64,000 bases of DNA from Icerya purchasi (Eukaryota; Arthropoda; Insecta; Hemiptera; Monophlebidae), in NCBI GenBank assembly GCA_039619475.1, contig CM077116.1, positions 371,222,294-371,286,293 of the forward strand. Direction: 5' to 3'. The notes beneath the pieces were generated by a model. The model searched no databases, had not been told where the DNA came from, and worked only from the letters and a program-made list of their open reading frames with translations. A program made the position numbers and the translations under genes. Each line of letters begins with the position of its first letter. Within the stretch, counting starts at the first letter, position 1. Positions 36,389 through 49,756 of the stretch are shown here, in pieces.

Positions 36389-37950
36389 AAATAAGACTTT
36401 TATTTAGAGTCCTTCCTATTTCTTGGCTGAATGTCTTCTCGTTGTCAAACCCATTAAAATTCAAAAAAAAAAAAAAACGCTCTCCGTCCCTAAAAATATA
36501 ACAACAAAAAAAGAGAATCGCCGCAAAGAAAATAACGAAATATAAGTAAAAAATCCTTTTTAAAAACAAGCTTTTATTTTCAAAAGAACCAAAACGAAAA
36601 TGCGGGTGACGCGGTTCGCCAGTTTTGAATATGCATAGTCCAGTCATGTTTCGTGGAGCTGGATCTCAATAAAAGTAATATCAAAATTATCGCACAAAAA
36701 AAAAGTAACAGATAACGTATATTTATTATTAAAGAGAGTTTTTTGTCGGTAGAGGGCCAGGAAAGGTGCAATCTAAGTTTTTACATTTTTGAAATGAATA
36801 AGACACGAACAATTATTATAAAAATGTTAAATTTTTTTTGATATTACTTCTATCAGCATCCGCTCCAGTAAATCACTGAATTAAAAAAAAAGGCTTTGCA
36901 CATTCGGAACGTTACTTTTATTTTATGCTTGTTTAAAATAAAAATTTAAGCGTTATTTATTTTTTGCTTATATTTTTGTTGAATTCGCTGTTAAGGTTTA
37001 TTTATGTAATTATAAATTCCGGTAAGTCCAATTCGTTATTTATAAAAGAGATCTTGCAATCAAATGCAAAAGACCATCATGCGTACAGAGTGATACACCT
37101 TGCAACTTGCAACAGTCGGTTCTCTAAAATGCTTGTGTTGCGGCTAAATCAAAAAAGACAGCGTACCTTTTCTCGAAGCGTAAACTCTGTACGTCGGGTA
37201 ATTTAACTTGCAAAGAAAAAGTAAAACGGCCATCTTCTTATTCAGGTATCACCGCGGTACGTGTACACACACACACACACACGCAAACGTACAATTACCG
37301 GTAGCTGTGCACAAGTCTAAATTACAGCAGTTCCAAGAATAATAATACTCAACCAAAGAACGAGAGACGCTAGAGTAGTGTAGACTACATGCAAAACAAA
37401 TACGTGTGCTAAGGTTCGCATATAGATGTATAGGAACATATATTTGCGTATAGAGGTGTGCGTGAGAATGCAGGCACGATGACAAATACCTTTGCCCGTG
37501 GCCAGCAGCGACAGCGGTTGCATAACGTAATAGATTTAGCTAATATTTCGCTTACAGGTACGGATGCGTCTGAAAATCACCGTGCTCCGGTTGAACAGTT
37601 ATTAAATAAATTAATTGCTCAGTTATGAGAATACGTTCGATATGCCGTTGCTCGGAACTACCTCTCTCAAACGAAAACAACGGAAAATACTAATGCAAAA
37701 CTATTATACGCAATATACTATCGTTGTTACTTTCATTATTATTATTAATAATTAACTATTATTATTATTAGTTATTACTTGGTTTCATCACTGCTATTCG
37801 GCTGTTATTAGCAGTCGGAGAGCCATATTTTATCGCCCGACCGTACACATTAATTCTGAGAAATTACTTGCAGAAATCTTAGCCCCCCCCCCGTTCCAAC
37901 ATCTAATGCATGATTAAACGTTTGCGGACTGTAAAACTATTGCAGTGCTA
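36389..37950. other. Gene-free stretch
   Basis: Contains a (CA)n run at 37266-37282, (ATT)n near 37735-37770 and a run of 10 C at 37883-37892. No coding motif. Confidence 0.45.
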
Positions 37951-38304
37951 CTAATTCGATCGCCTAAGATTAAACCCGATGACACAGTCACAAAAGTAGA
38001 GTGGCCTGCGCTTATTTTTACACGCGTGAATTCTATAATGACTTTGCTGTTGGTTACAGAAGAGTAAATCCGTTGCGGCGAACGTTATTTTTGTAACTGC
38101 TGATAACAGATTAGGTAGCATGGTTTTGTTACTGAGAAGACCAATCGATGAGGAGAATATACCAGCAGTGTCTCCACCAATACGGGTTGGAAATTGAAAA
38201 AATAAAATGGCAGCATACGTGAGAACTATCCCAAGTTTCATGTTAAGGTGTAAAACCTGTGACACGACTGAAGCGGCTGGAGTCGCAACGCAAGTTGTTT
38301 TCAA
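37951..38304 (-). CDS. Candidate small secreted protein (speculative)
   Basis: A 117-codon minus-strand frame. An internal methionine (residue 22) starts a good signal-peptide-like segment, MKLGIVLTYAAILFFQF, followed by a polar linker, one NKT sequon and four cysteines (FCNQQQ, HACKN, YFCDC). A splice-acceptor-like TCGTGTCACAG lies 15 bases before that methionine, so this could be the first coding exon of a secreted peptide gene. Against it: no family is recognised, no clear donor or partner exon is visible, and open frames of this length arise by chance in 64 kb. Confidence 0.2.
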   Translation of the reverse strand: MKTTCVATPAASVVSQVLHLNMKLGIVLTYAAILFFQFPTRIGGDTAGIFSSSIGLLSNKTMLPNLLSAVTKITFAATDLLFCNQQQSHYRIHACKNKRRPLYFCDCVIGFNLRRSN

Positions 38305-38403
38305 CCGTTAAACGTCATACGTCGCTTACGGTTTTCTGCATTACTGAACATAGAGAAAGTAAATAAAAAATAATGAACCAGATAATAATCCAAAATAAAT
38401 TCG

Positions 38404-38745
38404 TTTTTTTTGGGGGGGGGGCAGCCAAGGGCAGCTACCGAGGACAATTGGACTATATTAGAGATTAAATTGTAATCCGGTCAGAAATCGATGAAAGAAA
38501 AGAGGCAAGAATAGGAACCACCTTTGATGACGACGAAGCTAAGATATAGGAAACATTATATGGAGTAGGAAAATTCAGCTTTAACAGCTGAACGTACAGG
38601 ATATTACTTTCGGAGGAAAGATTGGAATATTCAAACAACAGTCGCCAGAGTGCAAAGGACACAATAAGGGGACGGGGAAAGAGCAAAACGATACCGTGAG
38701 GAATGATCGAACCGCAGACGGCAGATAAGCCAGACCCGCCAAATA
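38404..38745 (-). mobile_element. RNase H-LINE family, 3' fragment with C10-A8 tail (copy C)
   Basis: The minus-strand frame LLFEYSNLSSESNILYVQLL continues into KLNFPTPYNVSYILASSSS and ends ISDRITI, stop. It aligns end to end with FFECSALSAERSLFHLHLIKLGLPTPYCASYIL...VSNRISF of copy B. Upstream DNA also matches (CACGGTATCGTTTTGCTCTT against CACGCTATCGTTTCTCTTTG). The 3' UTR ends in ten C followed by eight A (minus strand, 38421 to 38404), the equivalent of GCGCCC-poly(A) in copy B. 5'-truncated; the last 73 codons are still open, so it is intermediate in age. Confidence 0.8.
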
Positions 38746-39169
38746 TACTTGGCTAGCCCGAGGCAAAAATATCATTGGGACCCTCTTAAAATGAAAAAAA
38801 AATATTAAATATTTTTCAAAACCCACTAACCTAGTACTTCTGCAAATAAATAAATAATAATAATATTAATGAAAAAACATTAAAAAATTAAATAAAAAAT
38901 AAAATACTCCCATCAGTCCTGGTTTGGAGTTACTCCATTGCTGGACTGTTTTGTTTTCCGTGCTAGTTATTTCGTTCAGTTGATTCAAAATCAAGTACAT
39001 CTAAGTTTGTTATGGAAGGTAGCGGTTATAACGATAACTGGAGAAAATTGTGCGAAAAAGTTCCAAGCCACGAAAGTAATTCCTAGCAGCACATTAATAA
39101 TTATCTTTCGTAGAAAGATCGAAAGAATAATCTTGTAACTGCATCAGGTATAGATAAAGCTCTTGAACA

Positions 39170-39400
39170 AAATATTTACGAGGAAAAAGAAACATGGCGA
39201 AGAATTAGAACAGGGGAAGGAAAGGAAAAAAGGCAAGTGTAATAATTGCATCTTTACGCGAAAAGAGGAAAAAATGAGGAAGATATAAGTGAGGAGCGGA
39301 CAAATGACAGATTGCAGCGACAGGCGAATGCTGCAAAGAAAGAAAGTTGAGAAAGCAAGCACGAAGAGGATCCGGTTGAATAGTCGGATATCAAAATTTG
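39170..39400 (-). mobile_element. Possible further RNase H-LINE fragment (copy G)
   Basis: On the minus strand IRLSLQSVICPLLTYIFLIF lines up loosely with VRLRFNHTLLPSSRYRFSLL of copy B. At DNA level CGCCTGTCGCTGCAATC resembles CGCCTGCGCTTTAATC. Same orientation as copy C, about 430 bases away, and the order of domains is compatible with one disrupted insertion. The similarity is short, so this stays tentative. Confidence 0.3.
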
Positions 39401-39521
39401 AGAATGAAAAGTAAAAATAATTACTACATCTTTAGATACAAAAGGCGAATTCAGAGCCTTCTTGCTTTGTCTAAAACCGGTTGTTTGTTTCCATAACGTG
39501 TTTCTTCTCACAATTATACTA

Positions 39522-39680
<159 letters not shown>

Positions 39681-39689
39681 AAGTAGAAT

Positions 39690-41683
39690 CAGCGTGCATC
39701 TGAATTATCAAAGTTTTTTAATTCCTTCATAAAAGATTGAGATTTTAAGTTCACTAAAAAAAAAAAAAAAAAGAAAAAAAAAGGTGGTTTTATAATGCGA
39801 TTTGTTTTACGACAAACTGTGTAATGAAATCATTCCGAAAATTATCTGAATATAATGAATCGAATGAATATGCCGATAAATTCCTATCAAAATTACCACC
39901 GACATTTTTGTATTTTTACTTCTTATTTGTTTTTTTGTAAAATAATTTGTTTAATAAAATCTGATTCTCGCCGATTATCCAAATATTATACTCATCGCGT
40001 TGTCTTAATATTTAATAGTCTTATTACACAATCCTACCGCTCGACTGTGGTGTCAGCATATTCTACACATTTTTGAATCAAAAAAATGTGTAAAATTTGG
40101 GGTTAACCATCCTTAATATTTTGCACATTTCTGTTGCCTCCCATTTCACGCTGCTTCCCGAGCACATTTTCTTCCCCCTACCTAAAGGTATTCTTCTCTT
40201 ATTGTGTATATACTTTCTCGCTTTACTGGCTCCGTTTTACGTCTATATTCTATTCTATAAAGAGGTAAACTGATTGCAAGTAGTGTACGCCTGATGCTGT
40301 CACGGACTTAATTAGGTTTTTCTCATAATGCGCTAAGGGTCCGCGATTCAGCGTCGTGCCTCGAATCGCCAACGCATTACAAAAGGTAAGCTAAATTGTC
40401 GGTAGTATTTAGCGAGTATTGTGAAGTTGTGTTTTTCTTAATATACTGGCCAGTGTGTCTGACGGGGATCTAAAGAGAATCCGACTTTACATTACTTCTT
40501 CGGTCACAATATTCGAGATTCCGGATCTGCTCCATTTAGTCGAAATACAAATGACATTTCTAGTTTGCTAAACAGTTTCACGAAGCTAGCGTATTGCGGA
40601 GTATTATGCTATTCATAACGATGCCGTTTACACTTACGTCAAGCTGATCGGAAATCGAGATTGTTCGGAAATAATCGTCAGCTTATTAAAAACGGCATCG
40701 GCGAAAGAACGTACAGAGTAGAGTTCTTAATCGCTTAATCCAGGTACAGTTCAGGTGTGAGATCGGAACGTCATCTCGACCGTTTTATCTGACTTGACCG
40801 CCTGTCAAAAGTTGTACCCACAGTAGTCGTCGACAAAGCACTCTGAGACACGCTTTATATTAATATGCCTCCGTTCTCCACTTCGGAAGATGATAAATTG
40901 CGTAAGTCATACTGCTTTGGCTCACGTTTACCATATAAATTCTAGAGCTAAAGAGACGCGCGTGTCTTAAGTACATGAGACATGTCAACGTGATTAATGA
41001 GAATCTCAAGCGGTCTTTAGATGCGCGTGTACGTATATTTCCGGGATTGTAGATTTTACGGTAAAAACCAGGAATCGCGGGTTATATAAACAACCTAACT
41101 AGGCGATCAATCAAATGCGGATTGTCGTGTATATTCGCGGTGATAGTTGCGGAGATCGGCTAAGTATAAATATTAAATTAAACCGGATCGAGGAGGCACC
41201 TCATACTTGAAGGGAAACCCGATTAAAGATGACACTCGGATTCTAAAAGTTTATCACAGAGGAAAAAAGCTCAGAAAACGACCACGAAAACAATTACAAT
41301 TTGTCACGTGAGATTTAGGAATACTAATAGATAATATACAAAAGATATCTCCAGACTGAGGGCACGGTAGAGTTTAAAGTGTTGTGGGATCGTTTGTGAT
41401 ACAGGATGATATTACGAATATACTTTCTTAAAAAATTACGCTAGCCCTCCGTACATCGCTATAGATTACGTATTTAGCTTACACTAATTGAAAATTACTC
41501 GATTAGAAAATTATTCGAAGAATAACTACAATAAATAAAAATAAGCCCTTTGTTACGCCGACTGGCTGATGATGCCGGAAAAAGTCCCGGCAGGTGTATT
41601 TCGCATACATTTCAGTGTTACTACTAGTTTATAACGAAATTATTAATTGTACCGATATTTCATTAAATTACTTCGCGGCGAAA
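39690..41683. other. Gene-free stretch
   Basis: No gene motif. Contains an A-run at 39757-39782 and an inverted repeat at 40064-40092 (listed separately). Confidence 0.45.
40064..40092. repeat. Perfect 11-bp inverted repeat (hairpin)
   Basis: TACACATTTTT, seven-base loop, AAAAATGTGTA. A third related arm (ATTTTGCACATTT) follows at about 40120-40132. May be a small palindromic relic or chance in AT-rich DNA. Confidence 0.5.
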
Positions 41684-42180
41684 TTATTTAAATGCCGACG
41701 CGAAATCGTTATTTTGCATTATATTCCAGTTTAACGTAATATAAATATTTGTTCGCAATTTATTATTTTTCGTCCATGATCGTGTGCCGTCGCTCAGTGT
41801 ACTAAGAGTTTCGCATTTATCCGGATGTCGACAAAAAGACTTTTGCTTAATAGATACTTGTTCCGCTTCTAACGGTCTCATTATTTTTGTCGCGAAAGAT
41901 AATTCTCCGGTTTTTTCCTCTTTTTTTGAAGGAATCGTTTGCTCAACTTCTTTTACTTCGCTACACTTGCCATAGTCTTCAGCAGATTCTTTGCCTATCT
42001 CGGCATTATTTTTTTGTCCAGCCATCTTTCGGAAAATTTTTCAAAATTATTTCTTCAGTCCCTATTTTAAGTTTTTCAAATTTTTTTTTCAGAATTTTTC
42101 GTCGCTTTTTCATTTTATATTCCAATTCTTCATCAGTATGTCTGCTACTTTTATTCGTCCTTTTGCGTCGTGTTTACGCT
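41684..42180 (-). pseudogene. Lys/Glu-rich coding-like relic, frameshifted
   Basis: Two overlapping minus-strand frames look coding. The upstream one (about 42180-42010) reads RHTDEELEYKMKKRRKILKK and continues as a basic coiled-coil-like segment. The downstream one (42025-41684) starts MAGQKNNAEIGKESAED, is polar and charged, and has a small CRHPDKC cysteine pair. Together they resemble a gag-like or accessory ORF broken by a frameshift, but no family is recognised and no polymerase sequence is adjacent. Confidence 0.25.
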
Positions 42181-42309
42181 AGCTATTTATTTTCATCAGC
42201 TGTTCAAGATTTTTCAAGCTTTCCATTTTTATTTGTTTTATGTTATTTTCAATATTATCTTTCTTTTTCCATCCTCCACTGTCGCATCAACACTTACGCC
42301 GATTTTATT

Positions 42310-45009
42310 TAATGATGATAGAAAACAAGAAGAGAGTTTCTTTTGCGAGCACACTATACTTTTAAGTCGGCAGATAATAATGAACGAGGAGTTGTTCTCT
42401 CTATACTAAGTAGACACTGAAATATCGGTAAAATTTTTTAAATTGAGCGACGTAGAAAAGCTAAGGGAAATAAAAATTTTCAATATCAGATGATAAAGTA
42501 TTGTCAAATTTAACTTTAGCAAACTATTAGCCGATAAGGCTTTTACAGGGATCAAAAGTATTTATCACACATCGGCAGTTTAAGCTGATTTTCGAATTTG
42601 ATTTTAATAACGCTAACTACCCCCAGATTGAGTCTTTTTGTTTTTGTGCAATTTTTTTAAAATGTTTGGCAAATGTGTACACCTGTCTCTCTGATCGTTG
42701 TGGTATTGTGAATAAAAAAAAAAAACTATATTTTTGGAGGTGAATTTCTTGTTTTTTCGTTGGACCTCCAATCTAAGGTTGAGTGCGGTTGTTTAATTCA
42801 GCTGAAATCATCAAGATCAAGGCCGATATTGTGAAGTGACGTTAGTTCTTCCTGTTTCTCGGCAACGTGCTATTCGAGAACCGTGCCCCTGTGGCCTCGG
42901 TCGATTCGTTAAGACGTGGTTATGTCGGTTATCGGTTATTTTCGAGCGGGTTTGAATTTACAAGCTATGCGTACGTTAAACTTCTTGCAACGCATTTATT
43001 TAAGTGCAATAAACGTGAACAACGATTCACAGGTTGCGTGGTTTATTTTTAACACTTATACGTTGTATATATTCATATTATACGTTTTCTGCGTAATAAT
43101 GAAACTCGCTTCTTGTCTTGTTAATTTTTCTTAACTCGTAATATACATATATTGAACTGCATCGTAGATTTAATTTTGTATATTTCACTTTTCTTCCGAT
43201 AACCGGTTGCTTCGAACAATTCTCGACCGTAAATCCGACACACTTCCCCAACCTCAACTGCCAAGTCCGGTTCGAGAAAGCACTTCGCACTCGGCCTGGA
43301 ATCCTTACAATTAAAACATTTACACGGCCATGATTGTATTCTTAGCGCGTGGCTTTGACTGGCTTTCTGGTGAATTTTGTTTTTGCGTGATTATAATCTC
43401 CTTCTTAAATTAATTCCATTTCGTTAGTTTTTATCGACTTGATGGCGGCCAAAATAAAAAATTATAATAAAAAAAAAAAACAAAAAAAGACGCTGCCACA
43501 GTTATCACAAAAATATAATCGACGAAGAATCCAACTCCGTAGAATATTCGACACCATAAATAGAATTACTGTGGAAACCAGAGGTATCACACTTTTTCGG
43601 GGGTTTTCCGAACTACGTATGTTTTACATACATCTAACACCTGAAATTGAATGTTGGGTAGCGGAGAAGTGATCCGGATACAAGTACAGACGGACCAATT
43701 CAAAAAAAAAGAAAGAAATTGCCTCACAATATCTTCAAACCCTCCTATTCGCGAAAAATTCGATGATCGCTTATGTGTACCCACTTTACGGATATTTCTG
43801 AACCAAGGATAATTAAAACTTATTTTCCGGCAACCCTATAAACAGACGACACCGCCTTAGTGTAAAAAAGGGGTTGAACCTTTCTACTGGTTTTTAACAA
43901 CCATCTCTATACTTTAAAATTACGAATTTTTTACAATCCTTTTAAAGACGCCAATTTGGCAAAATACCGATGATTCAAAGTTTCGGTCGAGTAGCTGAAA
44001 AATAACAAAATACAACTTGTTTTTCTCTCTTTCCTTATTTTACAGTCCGTATGTGTAACTCTGCTTAAAGACCACTAATAATCCATGTAGAGTCCGTTTC
44101 AAAAAGTAGCAAACACATCTGGTCAACTTTATTAGACAGCAGTGGTGTGAGAAATTACGAATCAACCCTATACGCCCTACTTAAGAATTTAATAGGGCTG
44201 AGGGGTTTATACGTTTTCTTACGTTATCGAAAAAGAAAAGAAAATCGAACGATCAGGAAAGAAAAAAATTTCCCATTTTCCAATGAAAATTACTATTAAA
44301 AACAGAAGAAAAAAAAACTTCAGATTTCGATGACATTCTTCTTTTGATTATTATTCGAGACAGGGACGACAAAAACAAAGAGGCGACGGTGGTGGGGAAT
44401 TAGGGAGACGTGTTTTTCTTCGTTCGGTCTGCCCGGTGCCGAAACATTATTAATAATAGCGATTAGGCGATAAATAATGGCGACGTGCGCTGTACCATCG
44501 AGACATTCTGGTCGAGGATGGAGCGGACAGAAAAGCAAAAAAGAACGTACCGACTGGAGCGAGATGGAGCAATTTTCCGTAATGTATTTCACAATTTATA
44601 TAAAGTATTCGAGAGATTAAAGAATGGCCGAATAAAAGAAAAAAACAAAAAAAGCGACTCTCTTGACCACTGCCGCCACACCGCGGAAGAAGAAGTTGAG
44701 AATCTGGTTTCGATGAAAAAAGCAACGGTGCTACGGTTCTGTGTCGTTCTATTAAAAAGATTCTGAGTGTTTGGTTGGGCAGCGGAAAATCATTGGACAC
44801 GATGTTGGCGGGGGTTGTAATGAGACCGAGTGTAGCTGTGGATGAGACTGAGCAGACGCGGAGAGTGACTGGTAGCAAATCGTGGGAAATTTACTAATAA
44901 GGTATAATGCGGCAACAACTGAATAACATCGAATACATTTCTTATTATCACGGGTATATGAGGGTATTGTAACGGAATATATATATATTATATGCATATA
45001 CGTATATAT

Positions 45010-45090
<81 letters not shown>

Positions 45091-48000
45091 TAAGCAGGTC
45101 GAAGCGGCGAGGGAATATATTTAAATATATACAGATGTACAGAGAAATTCATCTAGAGCCGTAGCTATAGGTATAGTTTTCCATAGAAGAAGCAATGAGA
45201 GTGCGATTAGTTCCAGATGGGAGAATGGGAGAGGGTGCTCGTGGAAGACTATCTGGCGCTCTTGTTAAAATTCAATACAGCCAAACAACTGCACAGGTTT
45301 AAATTGAAGCGGCACTCTGTTCCCGTTCAAAGAATAATAGACAACTTATTTATTATCAGCGATTCGCGCAATTTTCCTTATTTATAATTTTACAATCGAC
45401 CACGATATCTTGACAGATTTCATTCTAGTTCGCAGAAAACCCTTAAGCCCCTAATCATACCTATCTTTCAGCACTTCACACGCAAACAGACACAAGCTAA
45501 AAGAAATACGTACGTGAAAAAACTTCTATATAATACTTCAAGAAGGTAAGTAATAAAATCATCCTTTATGTTGATCTCTTTGAATTTTCAACGTTTTAGA
45601 CAGTTAAAAAAAAACAAAATTAAATCATACTCGATTAATTAAAACACAATTTTTAATAAATTAACTTAAATCAAAAGAATAAGAAAAATATAATATTATA
45701 TTTATAAATTATTGCCGATCCTATACAAATTCTACAAGCATTTCAGTCGTATCGAAAATAATATTAATTTTCTTCACAGATATTTATTACAACTCTTATT
45801 TTGCTTTTTAAATAATTCTGTTTAATAATTTTTAAAAATCTTGCATAGAAAAAGCGAGAGAAATATAATAAACATCTTGTAGTCATAATTTAACCGACAA
45901 TTACAAATATAAAATCACAAAAAACATAAGTATCAATTATACGGCAAAAAAGTTTACACTGACATGTTTCGGAGTAACCTAATATTTGACCCTGACTTTT
46001 GTGAATTAGTAAATAAATTGTATGTTTTATTTGCGATTCTTATATTTTACCGATTTCAGAAAGAGAATGTGGCGTAAGTTTTTGTTTACTTTTTTGGTTA
46101 TATGTTCGAGACTTTTGTCTACTTAGACCGATTTTGATGATTATTTGTTCATTCGAAAGAGTACCGGTCAACGGGATGTCTATGTTGGTGACTGGATTAA
46201 CGGTGGACAGAGATAGTAGTCATTTAAATAAACATGGAAAAATGGGGTCCTTGTAGAGAAGTTTTTATTAATACAGGAAACGGCGATGACACTTAAAATA
46301 TTATCAATTCACCGTGAAAGTGAAAGTTAAAACTAATTTTTAATAAGACGAATTATCATCATCGGTGTTAATTACCACGGATCGATATAGATTCGAATAC
46401 AAACCATCAGAGTGATAGAGTATCTGAATATTGTTGCGTAGAACTTTTGACCTTCTGACTTCAATGATACCTCTTTATTAGTAATTGTAATGGTTCGTAT
46501 CACTGAATGCTAATTAGTCATTAAAATAAATGTTAAAAAAAAAGGGGGTCTCCTTAAAGATATACTTTCTTTACGTAGTATAGGCAGACAAAAATAATCC
46601 AAAAATTTTTTAATAGAAAAAATGAACATCTAAAATATTTTTAAAATTAAAGGGACGATAAACGAGAAGGGCTTAAAGTATCATTATCGTTCGTAGATTC
46701 GAATGGAAATAATGAATTTAAAAACTCTAATGTATGATTTACAAATTCATTATTGACGAAATTTAAACGTTACATTCTTAAAACAATATTCATCTTTATA
46801 CGGTGTCGCAAGTAGAATTATTTTAAGTTGGTCTCTATTCGTGTTATCACAGAAAAACGTAAAATAAAATATTTCAACAAAAAAAAAAAAGGACTTCAAG
46901 ATTAACTCTAAAAATCGAATAAAATTTCATTAAAAAGAAAAAACAAAATACTCGATGAAAGAAAATATATTTTACAATATGATTGTTCTTAAAGAAAATT
47001 AATAATTATGAAAGTACCAAATTCAAATTACCATTTACGAAATCGCATTACATATGGATCATAAAAAACGAGTGTTGAGGGGCGCAATAATGACGAATCT
47101 AAGAGATAATAAATTAGAGTACAGAATGACGAATTCGGTTGAGAGGGATTAATGGTCAAAGATGTAGTTAGGATCGCAGTTTGTGATTAGAGTGACGAGT
47201 ATAAGAAAGCTGCTGGGATATAATTATAGCGTAAACGAATTAGGGAGACGATAGTGGAATGACGGAGTGACGGGTTAAGAAAGATGCGATATTAAATGGA
47301 TTGGTAGAAAAGGAAAGTCTGTTGGTAAATAAAAGTGTGTATACGACCAGATAGTATGGAATTTTCCACCAAGGGAAAGTAGATTAGATGCGGGAATTTT
47401 TGCTAGCGGATTATGATCAGATTCTAAGATAGAGTACACTAAAGAGACCTGGAGGAAATCTGCAATGAAATAAAAACGCTAAACATTCTTTTACACGATT
47501 GCCGGTGTTTCTTTAAGATGTAAATTTTTGCACTCGCTTTGAAGTTTGAACTACTTTCGTCTAAGCCAGATCATAAGAATTGTCAGGGGCTCTCGCGTTA
47601 TACCGTATTCACTCGTAGATGTAGACAAAGTGACGATAATTTTCCAAGATGATTAAAACAATAATAATGCTTTAAGTTTCCCTGTTTTATTTTCTATTTT
47701 TTTTCTTTTTGTAATGGCATATAATGAAAAGAAATTAAAACTATAGACATAGATATATATATATATATATTTTTTAATTTCAGCAATTTCCCTTTAAATA
47801 TTTAAGAAAAAACGAAAAAGAAAAAAAGCCCGGTAATTAATTGCTTTCCAATTATCGGCCTAAAAATAAGATTAAAATAGCATGAAATAATAAATACGTT
47901 ACTAAAGTATTTTTTTATATTTTCAAAGTTTCCTGTCGCGGATCTACCACTCTCCTCCGACTTATTATTGCATAACCTTGAAGTCTACCCGCGAAAATGC

Positions 48001-49613
48001 TTTTTAGATCTGTTCTCGTTGTAACCGAATAATGCTCATTATTTTCACACTACTAGAAGAATTTGAATCGATGTTATTTCTACTTTTATTATAAACTACG
48101 AGTTCTTTCGTCGGCACCGCGAGATAAATATATATCTATTTCTTCTGTTTCTTTTATGGAGAAAAAATGAATCGCGAAAATAGATTTTTATTCTTATTCG
48201 TCTTTTTCCTGCAAAAGAGACTAAAATAAAAGAGATAATAAAAGTAGTATAAAAGTAATAAGTGAAAAAAATGTAGAAATATATTGCAAATAAACTCGAC
48301 AAATATTTTCCAATTAAATTAAATTTCAAAAACATCACCTTGACCTATTTTTCACTTTTTAGAAACAAAACACCAATTTTCTCTCGTTTAATTAAAAAGT
48401 TAGGGACTATTTGCGAATGCCGTTGCGATTGTAGCAATAACTAAAGTAAATGTGTTTATAGATCTATAAAATGCGCGTACGAACAAGCTCAGACGAACGT
48501 ACGAGTGCAACACAAATACCTGTATGTTTTGCGCATGTACGCGTGTAATTTTGTTTTAGCATAGTCGCTGATAAAAAATTGTTTTCTTTCCCTATCCAAA
48601 TATAGGGCACAGTGGCTTCATAATATAGTTCATATTCCCAGCTTCCTCATTGGAATTATTTCTTACCTCCCTTCGTTTGAAGAAATTCCATAACCTTCGG
48701 TATATTGTGCTTTAACTGAGCTATGTGTTCCGTTCATCATTTTATTGACCGAATCTAAAACCCGCGCTCCTTTCTTTCAAAATTCTATGTTTAATTTGAA
48801 CAGCGATGTTACTTTTCTTTTTTTACTGTTCTTCGCTTTTCCGAGCGTTAAATCCGTAAAATCATCTCGCTTCTTCTTCAACAATTGAAATTCAAATCAA
48901 TCCAGTAGTAGCGGGAATTTTTATTAATACAATTTCGGACGTAAGAAACAATTCCTGCTGGCCGACTCGTTTCACAATCAATAACTCTAGCACTCAGTAG
49001 GATGCAGCGGGGGGAATATTTCTCCCTACCGTGAAAGTGGTGACGTGGATAGACTAAAAAAAAGTGATCCTCGGACGACATACTTCGCTTCCGTAGCGTA
49101 CGCCTAGGACTAGATTTCATTAAAGTCAAAAAGAAGAATTTACGGATTCTTTTTTTTTTCTTTTTCCCCCGATTTCGAAGCAATTCAACAGCCAGTTCTT
49201 CTTATTACAAATTCACTAGGCCCATTTGTAGTCTCTACTGTCATATAGGGCTCCTCCTCCAGTCGTAGGCGAAACAAGAATAATCGCAAGTTTAAACGTT
49301 TGTAAGATTTTTACGGGTAACGATGGAAAACATTGAACATTTTTTAAAGTAAAAAAAAACAACCTAGAAACCACGATAAGCAAAAAATTCGATGTTTAAG
49401 AAAGGCTAGCCTTTCTCTTATTTAACACTTCATTGAATAGGTTCTTTAAAAAAACGATGTACCTTTTAATTTCTCAACTTTTACAAAACTAGCTTTCACA
49501 TTAACGTAGATTTGCACGTCTTTTAACAAATTATTTCACGGGCTTCCATTGAAAATTCTCCATTCATTTCACCCCAAAGCACGCTAAACATTGTACGTAA
49601 CGTTCGAACATTG
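42310..49613. other. Long gene-free stretch
   Basis: Seven kilobases with no supported gene or element. Only microsatellites stand out: (TA)n at 44977-45086 and a short (TA)n at 47754-47770. Very AT-rich from about 45600 to 47000. Confidence 0.45.
44977..45086. repeat. (TA)n microsatellite
   Basis: About 110 bases of TA with TGCATATACG and TACATACA interruptions in the first third. Confidence 0.97.
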
Positions 49614-49723
49614 AATCTATGGGGACTCTATGGAGAATCTATGGAAAATCTATGGAGAATCTATGGAGAATCTATGGGGAATCTATGGAGAATCTATGGA
49701 GAATCTATGGGGAATCTATGGGG
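49614..49723 (+). repeat. 11-bp minisatellite, ten copies
   Basis: Ten tandem units of AATCTATGGAG with variants ending GGGG or GGAA; the second unit begins ACTC. No spacers and no dyad, so it is not a CRISPR. It ends about 35 bases before the left end of the mariner relic. Confidence 0.95.
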
Positions 49724-49756
49724 AATATTGACCACACGTCTACACTTCCGCTCCTA

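Noticed and set aside
44320..44878. Overlapping minus-strand proteins
   Set aside because: Several mid-length frames overlap on both strands with no motif or codon regularity.
49614..49723. CRISPR array
   Set aside because: Units are directly adjacent 11-mers without spacers, in a eukaryotic context; it is a minisatellite.
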